Source: Hyphodiscus hymeniophilus
Lineage: Eukaryota > Ascomycota > Leotiomycetes > Helotiales > Hyphodiscaceae
DNA: 64,000 nt
Direction: 5' to 3'
Assembly: GCA_016508695.1 (NCBI GenBank)
Contig: VNKQ01000003.1
Location: 868,001-932,000 of the forward strand
Below, piece after piece: positions 1 through 11,145 of the stretch (its first letter is position 1; each line of letters begins with the position of its first letter). Below the pieces are notes generated by a model. That model made no database searches. It was given only the letters and a program-made list of their open reading frames with translations, and was not told the DNA's origin. Position numbers and translations under genes: made by a program.

Positions 1-605
1 GGTGCTTCAAAAACCGTTCGTAATCGTCAACAGCGGTCTGCTGAGCAGATCTCCCCTCGGCGATTCGCTTGTCAATCCTGAGTGCCCAGCTCAGCAGCTT
101 GTGAAGACTAGAGAACCAAAGTCAGCCATCGGTTGATATGGAACGCCTGAGCCGAGCTGAGCGGGCCTTTTCATTGCTTCAAAACGTACTCAGCCCTGCT
201 TCTGTTCTGGCTTTTGAGCATGGCATCCCCGATATGGGAAACGGGAATTTGGTGCTCGCCATACAACAAGACATTGCTGGCGTACGAAGGGCGAAGGCAG
301 GATTTGAGCGGATAGTCGAGATATTTACGAAGTTTGAAACACCTAAGCCAGGAAATGTTCGGCTTCTGGAACTTGAATTTGTGCCGATTCCGCCGCCTTG
401 CGTTCATAACTCTCCGTGCTTCGATGACGGCTCTGCGCTGGATCTGCCTTCGGCCTGCGAAACCGACCTGTCGGTATGGTGAAGGTGGCATGATTCTCCT
501 TGCTCCTCCTGGACACTCAGCCGATCTATGATGCGTGTCGTCCTTTCCGAAAAGCCACTCTGCTGTATCAGAGCAACTCAGACCGCTATTTAAAACCCTC
601 CGCAT
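1..605 (-). CDS. possible partial gene at left edge, unknown function
   Basis: A two-exon model is possible on the minus strand: exon 605-190, intron 189-108 and exon 107-1 running off the window. The intron begins GTACGT, has a CTGAC branch-like site about 12 nt before its end and closes with CTCTAG. The frame stays open across the junction into a charged stretch beginning DLHKLLSWALRIDKR. The N-terminal exon is Arg-rich and resembles no family I know. A 114-residue plus-strand frame at 138-482 overlaps it and cannot be fully excluded. The splice signals are the best support, so the call is weak and the start is uncertain. Confidence 0.3.
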
Positions 606-1445
606 GTACTTCTGTCAATACGATCTACATGCATGGAAAGCTTGTTCAGTGACTTACAAACATGAATCCCGGCGAGGTGAAGCCATTGGTTGTAAGGCAA
701 TCGACGTATGAATGTCTCTATGCTGCTTTAACAGCTTATAGATAAACGACAGCACTTTGTCTTTAATAGATGTTGATGATGGAGAAGAAAGGAATGGGTC
801 CGGCCCAGAACGACTGGAAGCTTCGTAACGTTGTCTGTCACGGCAGGAGCCAGGAACAGTATACTCGGACATCACAACTGCTCAAAGCAGTAGCACCACT
901 TGGAGGGCAGCTGTTCACCAAGAGATGAGGAAGTGGTTTCCGCTTGATCAGATGGCTGTCGGACACTAGGTAAGCTTGTAAGCAATTTGAAACCTGCGAC
1001 GGGGATGAGGGTTATCTTCTTGCACTCCCTTTGCACCTCAGGAGGTAGTCAAAGTACATTTCTGACCTCTTCGAATCGTTGCAGTTATTCAAATGAGTTC
1101 AAAGCCTCAGGCCAGGACACAGGCTGATGACTATTCAGTATTGTCCATGCAATGTTACACTACTCCATGATTTGATGCAATTCCGCCCTTGGCCAATCCC
1201 TCCCCATTTTCTAACTCGCACAGACCCATAATTTATCATTCATCTTCGGTAAACACACAAGCTGTACCGTTGGTCCATCTCTTGCCAAAGGATAGAAAAC
1301 TCCATATCTCGTAGCATATTCCAACGCCTGTTGAAATGCAACATTCCTTAAACGCCAAAAGCTCCTTCATCGCTAACGACAGTGATACATGCTTGAGAGA
1401 ACAGATAAAAATTGAGACTCGAAATATAGCGACACAGGGGCAACA
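606..1445. other. intergenic, nothing recognised
   Basis: This stretch carries only short frames without codon structure or plausible splice chains. Its right part is probably the 3' untranslated and terminator region of the SOG2-like gene that ends at 1446. Confidence 0.5.
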
Positions 1446-4400
1446 TTAGAAAGCCATCTTTCCATTTCCATTAAACCTCGAGTTTGAAGAGTTCAGAGGA
1501 CTCAGGCCCGAGGCTGGAGTCATTGACCCATCGTTCAGGCTGGCGCTGGTCATCGTTCCATTTCGGGAGGAAGCGACGGAGCCCCCATTCATCGACAAAT
1601 AGGCGTCAGCACGCTCAAAAACGTTGCCACTAAACATCGCATTGTACGTGGCGCTCTGTGGCGTTGACGGAACTGTAGCTTGTACTGCGGGTCCAAGTGC
1701 AGCACTCTGAGGAGTCATAGGTAGTGGAATCTGGGATGCCGGCGATTGAGAGGTGTATGCAGAAGCGTTCGAGATGCTATTTGAGCTCGACAGAGTGGCT
1801 AGATAGGACCACGGCGACGCTTGGATGAGCTGACTGGTCTCCTTGATGACCTTCTGTAGCGGGCGAAGGAGAACAATAACATCCGTTGATAACAAGGTTG
1901 TTACGTTCTTCGCTTCTTTTACTTTCATGACGAGCTCCGTATAAGACTTGAACATGTCTTATTAGCTGGAACTCAGAAGTACAGGGTGGGTTGACAGACC
2001 TGAATGAAAATGCTACAAAGTTCCCAGAAGGCAGCTTGGGTTCTGATGCCAGGCTCTTTGAGTTTGATAAGAGACAGTCGGCCTTTAAGCGCATTAGAAT
2101 TCTCTAGAGCAACCTGGGTTTTTTGAATCAGGATTTGCCAGAATTGCTTCGATTGCTCAGGGTTAGATGACTGGCTGTTGATAGTCATAGCATTGATAAA
2201 ATGGTTTCTGACTTCTGGAAGAGAGCGAAGGGAGTTCTCTGATGACTGCTGTAACCGTAGAAAAATCTTCTCGAATATTCGGTCTTCTTCTGTGAAGTCT
2301 CCAATGACTCTACCGCCAGATGTGCTCGTGGAAGCGAATGATTCTCCTGAGCGTGGTGTCGCACTGGTCATCGTTGTAGCACGTCCTGCACCGTTTAAGT
2401 ATGGAGGGCGTGCATCCGTTGCGACTCGCAAATTGCTGGGATGCTGAACAACTGTTGCACTCCTGTTTCTTGCAATAGTGCGTGGCCAATCGCGTGTTGG
2501 TGTAATCGACTTATCCCTCGAAGGGACCTTTAGTGTTTCTTCGATGGCCTCTGGGTATCTCGACCGCTGATTGGCTGAGAAAAGGCTGGCACCAGCATTG
2601 CGGATCTCTGCTAGACTACCGTAAATCAGAAGCAAAAGGTGACGGATGTAGCGCGGGTCCCCATTGGCGAGGAGTGTGTCAACATTTCTTGATAGCAGAG
2701 CACATACGTGAATATAGGCGCCAACGCAGGTCAAGCAGGCGCTGTGCACATTTTCGTTCGAACGAGGAGCTGCTTCCTCGTCCTCCTCGGAGTAGGTGAT
2801 ATAATTTTGAATGTCTCGGTCAAGTTCCTCAACATGAGTAGAAGCATTGTAAAACACCCTCTCAAGGCTTGTTCGTTTATTTGTTCCATCTCGTACGACG
2901 TCAAGAAGAGTTTGTATTTGCGGATGGACCTGGAACAAAGCAAACAATATCCCCGTTGCCCCCTCTATGACAGGATCTGGAGACATTGAGACTCTCTTCC
3001 GTTCTGGCAGACTCGATAGGCGCCGCACATATACGCCTTTCTGATTTGCAGAATCCGCAGGGCTGGCAGGACTTCGCGAGTTGATCGTGCCGTTTGTGCT
3101 CTTGCTGCCACCTTGCATGGCTGAACCGTGACTGAGACCTCGATAATGACTATGGCGGTTTGTTTTAGTTTCATCAACTGTTCCCAAATCGGATGCTTTT
3201 CTCGAAACGATGCCCATTCGCCTTGTTCTATCCGACGGGGCACGATCTCGCGACACCTGTAACAGATTTTCGCTATTGCTGCGTAGACGTTCATTTGCCA
3301 TGCCTATTGTCAAAGGCAATACACCTGGTCGACGAAGTGCAGCGTTCTGCTGAGAAAGTCCTCTGTAATGTGACCGCGAGGGTATTGGAGGTGCTCGTGG
3401 CAGCGCTGGGGAGCGCAAGTCAGGCATGTCTGTACCATTAACTTTGATTGGAAACCGTCCACTCATCACACGCTTTATAGGTCTTGGAGTCTCAGTCCCC
3501 TCGCTAGATTCCTCTCCACCAGACTCCGTCTCCGAGCGATCGCTCATCATTTTCTGTTTCAAAAACCTCTTAATCTGGAATGTAATTGATATCTCGTCTA
3601 CTTCACTTTCTTGAAATCTGTCGTTTTGTGGAGGAGTTGATATAGGTTGCAATATTTCTTTCGGGGGAAAGTGTATCGGGTTGCCGTCGAGTTTGAGGAC
3701 TTGGAGAGTTGTCATATCGGCAAGACATAGCGGCAATTCTTCAATTCGGTTTTTTTGTACTGATAGCACCTTCAGTGAGGTCAACTTGACTAGTTCCGGA
3801 GGCAAGACCCTGAGTTTGTTTCGGCCGAGATCCAAGATTTCGAGAGACGTCAACTCGCAAATCTATAACGATAATCAGCAATCGACATCTCTTCTCACAT
3901 CAGATCGCTTACGGATTGTGGGAACTCGCGAATAACGTTGTTTCGGACATTGAGGTATCGTAGTGACGTACACTCCGAGAATCTGGAGGGAAATGTGGAA
4001 ATTTGGTTGTGCGACAGTGCCAGTCTAGGAAATAGAGGGGTCAGCCGTGTACTGTTCAACAGTACCAGTAGGACAAGATAGATAACTCATACCGTTCAAG
4101 TTCGTTTTTGATTACGTCAACGACCTCGTCTGGAAATCTCTGGATCTCTTTATGGCTCAGATCGATAGTAACACCCGGCTTCAGCTCGTTGCTCACTCCG
4201 CTGGCCTCTGCCGCTTTTGTCTGATTCTCATCAAGTGCTAGCTTCATTGCTTCTCGCGCCAGAGCGACAACCTGACCCGCGGATATGGGTATACGGGTGG
4301 ATGAGGAGGAGCTTGATGCGACATGCTGCGTTGTAGCAGTCGAGTTCGGTATTTTACGAGAGGTAGTCAGCGGTGCTGGCCGAGAAGCTCCGCTGTCCGT

Positions 4401-4460
4401 CATGGGACGGCCAGTTGATTGTGTCGCAGCTCCTAGAGGAGGCCCGGATGGCCGCTCCAT
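1446..4460 (-). CDS. SOG2: SOG2-like leucine-rich-repeat protein of the RAM pathway
   Basis: Sog2 is a scaffold of the RAM network that acts with the NDR kinase Cbk1 in polarity, septation and wall morphogenesis; that role is inferred by family. Exons read 4460-4093, 4024-3913, 3862-2000 and 1946-1446, giving 947 aa. Residues about 1-100 are Ser/Thr-rich. Residues about 110-230 hold leucine-rich repeats (LALSHNQISTFP, LDLGRNKLRVLPPELVKL, LSVQKNRIEELP). A disordered Ser/Arg-rich linker follows, then the helical C-terminal Sog2 region, including the segment around TGILFALFQVHPQIQ. The last intron uses a less usual GTCTGT donor and is spliced so that FIQ joins SYTELV. The tail is Ser/Ala/Gln-rich. 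The ATG at 4460 is the first in frame with the LRR exons. Confidence 0.88.
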
Positions 4461-5629
4461 CTCAGTACCTTCGCTGTAACTTTATGAGAGATCGTGCTTG
4501 CGAGTTCTCGTAACAATGTTTCAAACGCCCCCTGCTTGCGTAAAGGAACATTTATCGATGAATAAGGTTGTAGCTCCGAGCTTGGCAGACGGTTATCGCT
4601 TTGTCTGGTCATGAATATCGAGAGCATGACTATATGCTTTGTAAGGGATCATGTCGCCTGTGGTTGAGCGTTTCTTTGGGGTCAGAATCGGAGCGTCAAC
4701 ATTGACGGTGCGAGCCAGACGACCCTTCCAAATTAGGACTAGTACAGGCACAACCGAGCTTGAACTGCAGGTACGCCTGGTAAAGGCATCTGACCGGGAT
4801 AATCTAGAAGATCTCCTTGGTGGGGATATTGCCATGTTGTAGATCTTGTAGAATTAAGAACCCAGCTTCATATATGAATTCAAGTGGAGTGAATTAAGTT
4901 AGAGCCGTTACTCCTCGGAAAAGTTCTCTACCTACTCTACTTACATTGGCCGCAAATCATTCATGAAAAACCTATTTCGCATTGAAGAGCAAGTGGGCAC
5001 TTGCCCAATGGCCGTACTGTTCGATCTGAAAACCCAGCTTGGTATCGTAAGATGTTCATTCCTGTTCTCAAGATCTGGAAAATCGTTCAGACTCTGCTAG
5101 GGAGAAGATATCAATCATGCCTTCGATATTCCAATGCCAAACCTAAGGATCAGATCATCATCTAACGTCTCCCCAAAACGTAGAAATGAGAAAAGCATGT
5201 CCGAAGAAATCTGACAATCATTAGTTCGCATCTTTTATCAGAGAGCTTGTTCTCCGTTTGGGCAATTTGCAATCCGTGTGAAGCTGGCTAGATCCAGCGC
5301 AAAGGGCTATTCAGTGCCTTACAAGGTTCCGAATTTATATAGCGGCGTCAAATTTTTGCCTGTTTGCAGGGGGACTGTAGTGATGAGAGTGGTCAAATAC
5401 CATACCTCAAAGCATGACGGCTGCCGCTTTGTCAGCATAGGCCATGCTGGGTCGTAGAAGGAAAAAAAACTGCGAGGTTTTATACACATGAAGATTCTCA
5501 GTGAAAACGTAGTCACTACATGTAATGTATGTAAGGCAAGGATATATGTGAACTGTCATACAAAATGCCTATGGAACGCTACCGATGATGCCTCTCCAAC
5601 GCCCAAGAAACCCAACAGATAACCGTAAC
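4461..5629. other. intergenic, nothing recognised
   Basis: This holds the SOG2 upstream region and then the region downstream of TRAPPC13. Short overlapping frames at 4593-4842 exist on both strands (63-80 residues), without family resemblance or splice links. I see no gene. Confidence 0.45.
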
Positions 5630-6655
5630 TCATTTCCCAATCTTCGCGCCCAAACTACCCGTACTTAAAAACCCTCTATTACCCATTGGTCCCCTCCAAC
5701 TAAGACTTAGTATCCCAAAAATGACCTTCCCATCAACTGGCATAGCACCCTCTCCGCTCTCACCCAACATCTCCTCAACAGCGAAGCAGACCTGCTGCAC
5801 ATCCCCAGGCATAAGTACTGGTTTCTCCATTTTATCTCCTGCACCCAGCAAATCCCAGTTAATGCCATGACTGCGAATCCCTTCAACTGTTTCCAGAACC
5901 ACAGTATCCAATGTAATAGTCTCCTCCCCACAGTTCTCCAACTGGGCCTCCAATGCCCATTTCCTACCTTTTGTCGTATTAGAGGATGATTGCGGTAAAG
6001 CACCAGTCTTCGTCCGCACCACCATGCAGGACTTACAAACGAACTGGTAGAGTTTTCTAAACGTCCGCACGCGACCAGATGTCGGTGTAGTCTCGGTATA
6101 TGTGACCGTAACTGCCAGAATATGATTACCTTCCTCTTTCAGGTCGAAATTCACAACCCTCTGCAGCGAATGTCCTGGTTCTAGATCGACCCCTTGCTCT
6201 CTCTCCTGTGTGGCAGCATCAGGTCCGATTGGTAAGGGAATGGGTGTCCCGGAAGATGGGATCTTCATCTCAGCTTCTATCTTCACATTGCTGATCGTTT
6301 TGGGCTGTGTTAAGCCCGGGAGTAATTCGTTGTTTGCGCATAGTGTGCAGGAGAATGATTCACCGACGTAGGCGGACCCGAAAGCGGGAGGGAGTGTGAG
6401 AAGTGGGGAGAGAATGAAAGGATCATCTTTGGAGGAAGGGTAGGCGAGGGATACAGTGGGTGTGGGGAATGTAGATGGTGAGTCGAGAGAAAGTGTGGGA
6501 AGTGAGTGTTGAACTGAGAGTGATGGTCGGGAGAGTCTGGTAAAATTAGTAGGAGTCTTTCATTCCATGGAATAGAATTACCGTAGGACTTTCAGAGAAA
6601 CAGAATGAGGTTCCTTAACAGAATCAGCAGTTGAAGCAGTGCGCTGATGCGCCAT
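5630..6655 (-). CDS. TRAPPC13: TRAPP complex subunit TRAPPC13 (DUF974)
   Basis: TRAPPC13 is a subunit of the TRAPP tethering complexes that act as Rab exchange factors in ER-Golgi and autophagic traffic. The model is exon 6655-6582, intron 6581-6537 and exon 6536-5630, giving 326 aa, close to the family size. The N-terminus (MAHQRTAST) leads into SLKVLRLSRPSL, the usual DUF974 opening. The beta-rich body includes AYVGESFSCTLCANNELLPG and HILAVTVTYTE, and the C-terminus reads LSWRGPMGNRGFLSTG, which is characteristic. It lies head to head with the SET gene, 153 bp apart. There is no sign of decay. Confidence 0.87.
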
Positions 6656-6808
6656 ATTGGGTACTGCCGTCAACCCATAAGCTTACATATAATGAAGGTT
6701 AGTGAAGGGAAGCTCGAAAGTGAACCGTTCTGCCGACTGTCACCGCCTGATTGTCAACCTTAAATATCAATCTTCGGCAGAACTCTCCGTAAAAAGACAA
6801 GGGCCAAG

Positions 6809-7458
6809 ATGTTTAACGGTGGGAAAGCTGGTGGCGCTGTTGAGAAAGGAATTCCCTTAAAGAGATTCGAGGGGTTGGTTCTGGTGATGGATACGCCCAA
6901 AGGTTGTGAGAAGCGACGCAGCCTATGCTATTCACAATCCAAGTGCTTAGACGGCTTTTGCGCGAAGCATTCGCTAACAGCTTTGTTAGGAAGGGGGATA
7001 TTTGCAGCTACAGACATACCCGCCAAGACCGTCATCGAGATCTCGCCTGTTCTTGTGTTGGACTCAGCTGAGAATGAGGAACATATCAAGAAGACCCAGT
7101 TGTATAACTACACATAGTAAGGAAGAGAAATGGCCTATTGAAGAAAAGCCTAATGAATCACAGCAACTGGCCTTACAATCCATCCAAGCTCGACGTCAAT
7201 GGACCAAGGAAACCATCAACGACTCAAGCAATCATTCTCGGTCTTGGAAGTATGTTTAATCATTCAAATCTCCGGCAGAACGTCGGTTGGGAACGAGACC
7301 TCAAGAATCTTTTGATTACATATACCGCCTTGCACGAAATAAAGAAAGGAGAGGAGCTTTGTATTTCTTATGGACCACGACTCACGTTCAAAGATACAGA
7401 CCCCAATACAGATGAGGACACGGATGAAAATTGGGGCCAAGATCTGGAATACAATTGA
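6809..7458 (+). CDS. small SET-domain protein, Set7-like lysine methyltransferase
   Basis: Exons 6809-7116 and 7164-7458 join through a 47-nt intron to give 200 aa. The SET signatures are visible: GRGIFAATDIPAKTVIEISP at about residue 61, LYNYTYNWP across the splice, GLGSMFNHS (the catalytic NHS motif) and KKGEELCISYG (the GEEL..SYG motif). There are no pre-SET or post-SET zinc domains, so this is a SET-only protein. In size and order it resembles the small fungal SET proteins that include fission yeast Set7, an H3K37 methyltransferase. The substrate here is inferred only. The first 57 residues carry several Cys and are longer than I expect, so the true start could lie further in. Confidence 0.75.
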
Positions 7459-7673
7459 CTTGATTTGAGTTCTCCTTTTCTTCCATGCATTGTGCGAGTC
7501 GATGATTATCGTACAGAAGAGACAAGTATCCAGCGACTTTCCCAGCCCATTCCCCAGCAGAGATGCGAAACACGAGGAGAATCGGAGCATGTGACACAAA
7601 GCCAACCCAAGCAATCAAATTCCAGGAGGGGGTGGAACCTAAGTTTGTTAGTGGCGAGCGTCGAAATCATATC

Positions 7674-9592
7674 TCATCTTACGTTATTATATCCCGTTCC
7701 AGGTGGAGCGCCTGAGGGCGGTGGAGGTGGATTCTCACTTGGTGGTGGTGGAGGAGCAGAACCGGGAGCACCGGGAGCTTGTTGCTGAGCAGCGGCGGCG
7801 GCAGCCATATACTGCTGGTAGTACTGGACGTACGCAGCGTAGCCACCTGAGGATGTCAGTATCATGGTACAGGGATGGGACACCCAAACACACCATAGGC
7901 AGCATAAGGATCAGCTTGGCCGTTGGCAGCATAGTATTGAGCGTACTGAGCAGCGTAATCAGCTCCTGCCCCTGGACTAGCAGCACCAGGTGCTGATGGG
8001 GTCGTTGGGCTCAAGATAGTGTTAGGACCTGGTGAGTTGTATCCCCGTAGTTACCACCCCCACCATAAGAACTGGACCGATCTGGTGCGCGATCTCCATA
8101 GCCACGTTCACCACCGTAACCAGTGCTCTGAGTTCCATAGCCACGCTGAGGCGGAGGTCGGCTCTTAAATTCTTCATACTGCTCTCTGACGTTCTTGAGA
8201 AGGTCCTCGCAAAGCTCCTTGGCCTTCTGTACTTCATTTGGATCAGGACCACTATCGAGAGTTAGCAGGTATGCCAGTTCCCCAACCTAATACATACGCA
8301 ACATGAAGATACATTTCCTCATCACTCTCTTGGCCGGTGCCATGCTCCATGAAACCTGAACCACGACCTTTGATTTGGACACGGCATCTAGTCTCTTGTT
8401 GAATATGCTTCACATACGCTCCACCATGACCGACAACCTGAGCACGAAGGTTAAAGCCTTGGATCGGTTCAAAATTGATAGGGATCTTCTCCTCGGGCCA
8501 TTTGCGCTGTTTCTTGTCAGCTGCTGAACTCGACTCCCTCAAAAAAACCTACTCTGCCAAACTCATCTCTCTCAACTTGATCTGGTTCTCGACGACGGAA
8601 ACGTCTTTCATCTACGAGGTTGGGTAGTTCCTGTTTCATCAATTCCTCGATCTTCTCGACCGCTTGTTCGAGACCACGTTTTGTCGTACTTGTAACGTGG
8701 AGGTATAGAGGCGGGTTCTAGGTCTTCCATCAGCAAGCTCCAGCTTCTTCAACTAATCACGATAGCTTACAGCAGCCGTGGCCATGCTCTTGTCGGGGTA
8801 ATAGTTTCCACGCGTTGTGACATCTTCAAAAGTCAACATTCAAATCTATCAAAAACGTAAGTTGTAGGTATGCGTACCAGCACCGGTATCTTCTTTAATC
8901 TAGATGTCACGCAGCGGGAGTCAGCAGATGCCAATGAGGTGTTTGAAGTAGATGCTATTCGCGCTTCAGGTAAGCTTGAAAGTTCCCCACACAAGAAGCA
9001 GAATTGAAAGGGAAGTCAAGTCAGCTAGATCTATATATGGACAAGAGCCTGATCTATCAGTGGACATATTACACAAGGAGTATTTACCATCTTTTGAGTA
9101 GAACCTTTGGTCAGTGTATAGCGATTACGCAGGTCGTTGACCTCGATATCTCGGATGTAGTCGCCATCTGCAATATACATCTCACCATTGACAGTGCTCG
9201 CAATGTTGCCTGCTCCTGGTGATGCGGATTTTCCGGCAGAGGGACTTAATGTAGATCGAATAGGGGGAACGTCGACATGTTGGACACCCTTCTTTGCTTG
9301 AATCTGGGCATTGATTCGGGCAGCCGCAGCAGCTGTGAAAATATCAGCCTGGTAATCATCCGGGGGTGTTCGACTTGAGCTTACCTGCAGCCGCTGCAGG
9401 GTCGACACTATCTTTGGAGTCTGTAGCAGGACTATCCGAGCCTCTTACAAGTGGACTTCTGCTTCGTGTTCTCTCTGGCTTGGTGGCTGGAGGTGAACGG
9501 GAGCGTCGGTCAAATCGCGAGCTCCGCTTTGGTTCAGGCTCTTTCTGATCAAAGCGTGAGCGCTTTGCAGTGCGTCTCTCGGTATCATCCAT
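7674..9592 (-). CDS. KHDC4: KH-domain RNA-binding protein, KHDC4/Blom7-like
   Basis: The family assists pre-mRNA splicing and has tandem KH-like domains; the role here is inferred. Exons: 9592-9385, 9332-9088, 8899-8878 (22 nt), 8823-8771, 8717-8553, 8512-8298, 8251-7894 and 7846-7674. The N-terminus is RS-rich. The first KH-like region spans the exons with TRGNYYPDKS and NPPLYLHVTS. The second holds GFNLRAQVVGHGGAYVKHIQ with the core GHGG loop. The C-terminus is Gly/Tyr/Gln/Pro-rich. Exon 7 as written needs a frame change: either one base is missing in a G run near 8043-8046, or a 62-nt intron (8054-7993, GTAACT to CAG, with CTAAC inside) is removed. The protein would be about 458-479 aa. 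Confidence 0.85.
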
Positions 9593-9765
9593 GGCGAATA
9601 GTTGTGTTAACCGTTCTGCGTCGTATATGCCTTGCCAAAACGTCTAAGTTGCTGTTTCGAAAATAAGAGAAGTGAGGCTGAGGCTCTTAACAATTTCCAC
9701 CGGTCTGGGTTTTAGCGTCGCCGAATGAGGGGACAAAATTCACACCCATGCAACGAACCATCGGT

Positions 9766-9772
9766 TGACTCA
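9766..9772. promoter_or_regulatory. Gcn4/Cpc1-type site TGACTCA upstream of ILV6
   Basis: This is a perfect TGACTCA palindrome-type element 100 bp before the ILV6 ATG, in the 279-bp gap shared with the KH gene. Cpc1/Gcn4 binds this sequence to induce amino-acid biosynthetic genes on starvation. The match is seen; the function is inferred from the target gene. Confidence 0.5.
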
Positions 9773-9871
9773 TGAGGCCTGACCTCGATTATCTTCAAGG
9801 TCTTGCAAAACGAGACCGAGATCAACTCGATCAATTAGATAGAGATCTCAATTGATTTCCTATCCGCGACC

Positions 9872-10899
9872 ATGGCCAGCAGAAAAGCTCTCCTCTCCCT
9901 CCCCTTGCGAGCAGCAATCCCACGAAGCTCGATTAGCTTCCTTTCCAGACAAACTATAAGAAACGAATCAACAGCCTCTTCAACTTCAGCCCTAGCATAC
10001 AAAGCCCTCCACCGCCGCATCTCGCCCCTACCTACATCTGATGCTCCCCCAGCATGGTCAGCCCAAGCTGCAGTTTCCAATATCCTCTACGAAACACCTG
10101 CACCCTCCATCAATCCCCCAAAACGGCACGTCCTGAACTGCCTCGTGCAAAATGAACCAGGAGTCCTTTCCCGTGTATCTGGTATTCTCGCAGCGCGGGG
10201 CTTCAACATTGACTCCCTGGTTGTCTGCTCCACCGAAATCGAGGACCTCTCTCGAATGACAATTGTTCTGTCCGGGCAAGACGGCGTGGTTGAGCAAGCA
10301 CGACGGCAACTGGAGGATTTGGTTCCTGTATGGGCAGTCCTGGATTATACTACGGCTCCTCTAGTTCAGAGAGAGTTACTGTTGGCGAAGATTAATATCC
10401 TAGGCCCCGAGTATTTCGAGGAGTTATTGGCACATCACAGGGAGATCACGGCGAGCGATCCAGAGGGCTTGGAGGGAAATGAGGAGTGGGCATCTCGCCG
10501 TGTGGCCGAGCTGAGGGAGACGAATGATTTCCATCCCAGCAAGTTGGCTTTAAGTCAAGCATTGAGACATAAGCATGAGCATCTGAAGTCCATCACATAT
10601 TTCACACACCAGTTCGGTGGTAAGGTTTTGGATATCAGTACGAATAGCTGCATTGTTGAAGTGTAAGTTCCCGGTCCAGCTATGTGTAATCGAACCGGAA
10701 TTAACATATATCCAGCTCAGCAAAACCCACCCGAATCGACTCATTCATGAAACTCATTGCTCCCTTCGGTATCCTCGAGTCCGCCAGAACAGGCCTCATG
10801 GCCCTCCCACGCTCCCCTCTCTACGGCCCAAACGACCAGGAAACAACTGTAAAAGACGCCGACGACATTGTGGACGCTAGTACGCTTCCTCCAGGATAA
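9872..10899 (+). CDS. ILV6: acetolactate synthase, regulatory (small) subunit
   Basis: This subunit activates the mitochondrial acetohydroxyacid synthase Ilv2 and confers valine feedback inhibition, the first common step of branched-chain amino-acid synthesis. Exons 9872-10662 and 10716-10899 give 324 aa. The Arg/Ser-rich N-terminus (RKALLSLPLRAAIPRSSISF) is a mitochondrial presequence. An ACT domain starts at about residue 87 (HVLNCLVQNEPGVLSRVSGI, LAARGFNIDSLVV). The C-terminal domain includes ELLLAKINILGPEYFEELL and DSFMKLIAPFGILESARTGL. Length and motif order are normal. Confidence 0.95.
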
Positions 10900-11145
10900 A
10901 TATAGAGTCCTTACGGAGAAAAATAGGCTGTACGAATGCACGGAGTTGGAGTTGTTTCACGCATGGGGGTATCAAAACCATGGAGGATATATTCACAATT
11001 CTCGAGCTCTATGTAAATGGAATACATTACATTTCGGGTTTATCCGACCCTTTCAATCCTTCCTGAACACCATGCCTGTATCCAACGCCGCCCGTATATA
11101 CTCCGCGTGAATGTGCCCACAACCCCTAAACGTACGAAGTGAAAA

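Noticed and set aside
138..482. 114-residue plus-strand frame at the left edge
   Set aside because: It has no recognised motif and overlaps the minus-strand model that has better splice signals.
8003..8065. Calling the KH gene a pseudogene
   Set aside because: Only one frame change is needed, it can be explained by a normal-looking 62-nt intron, and all other exons are intact.
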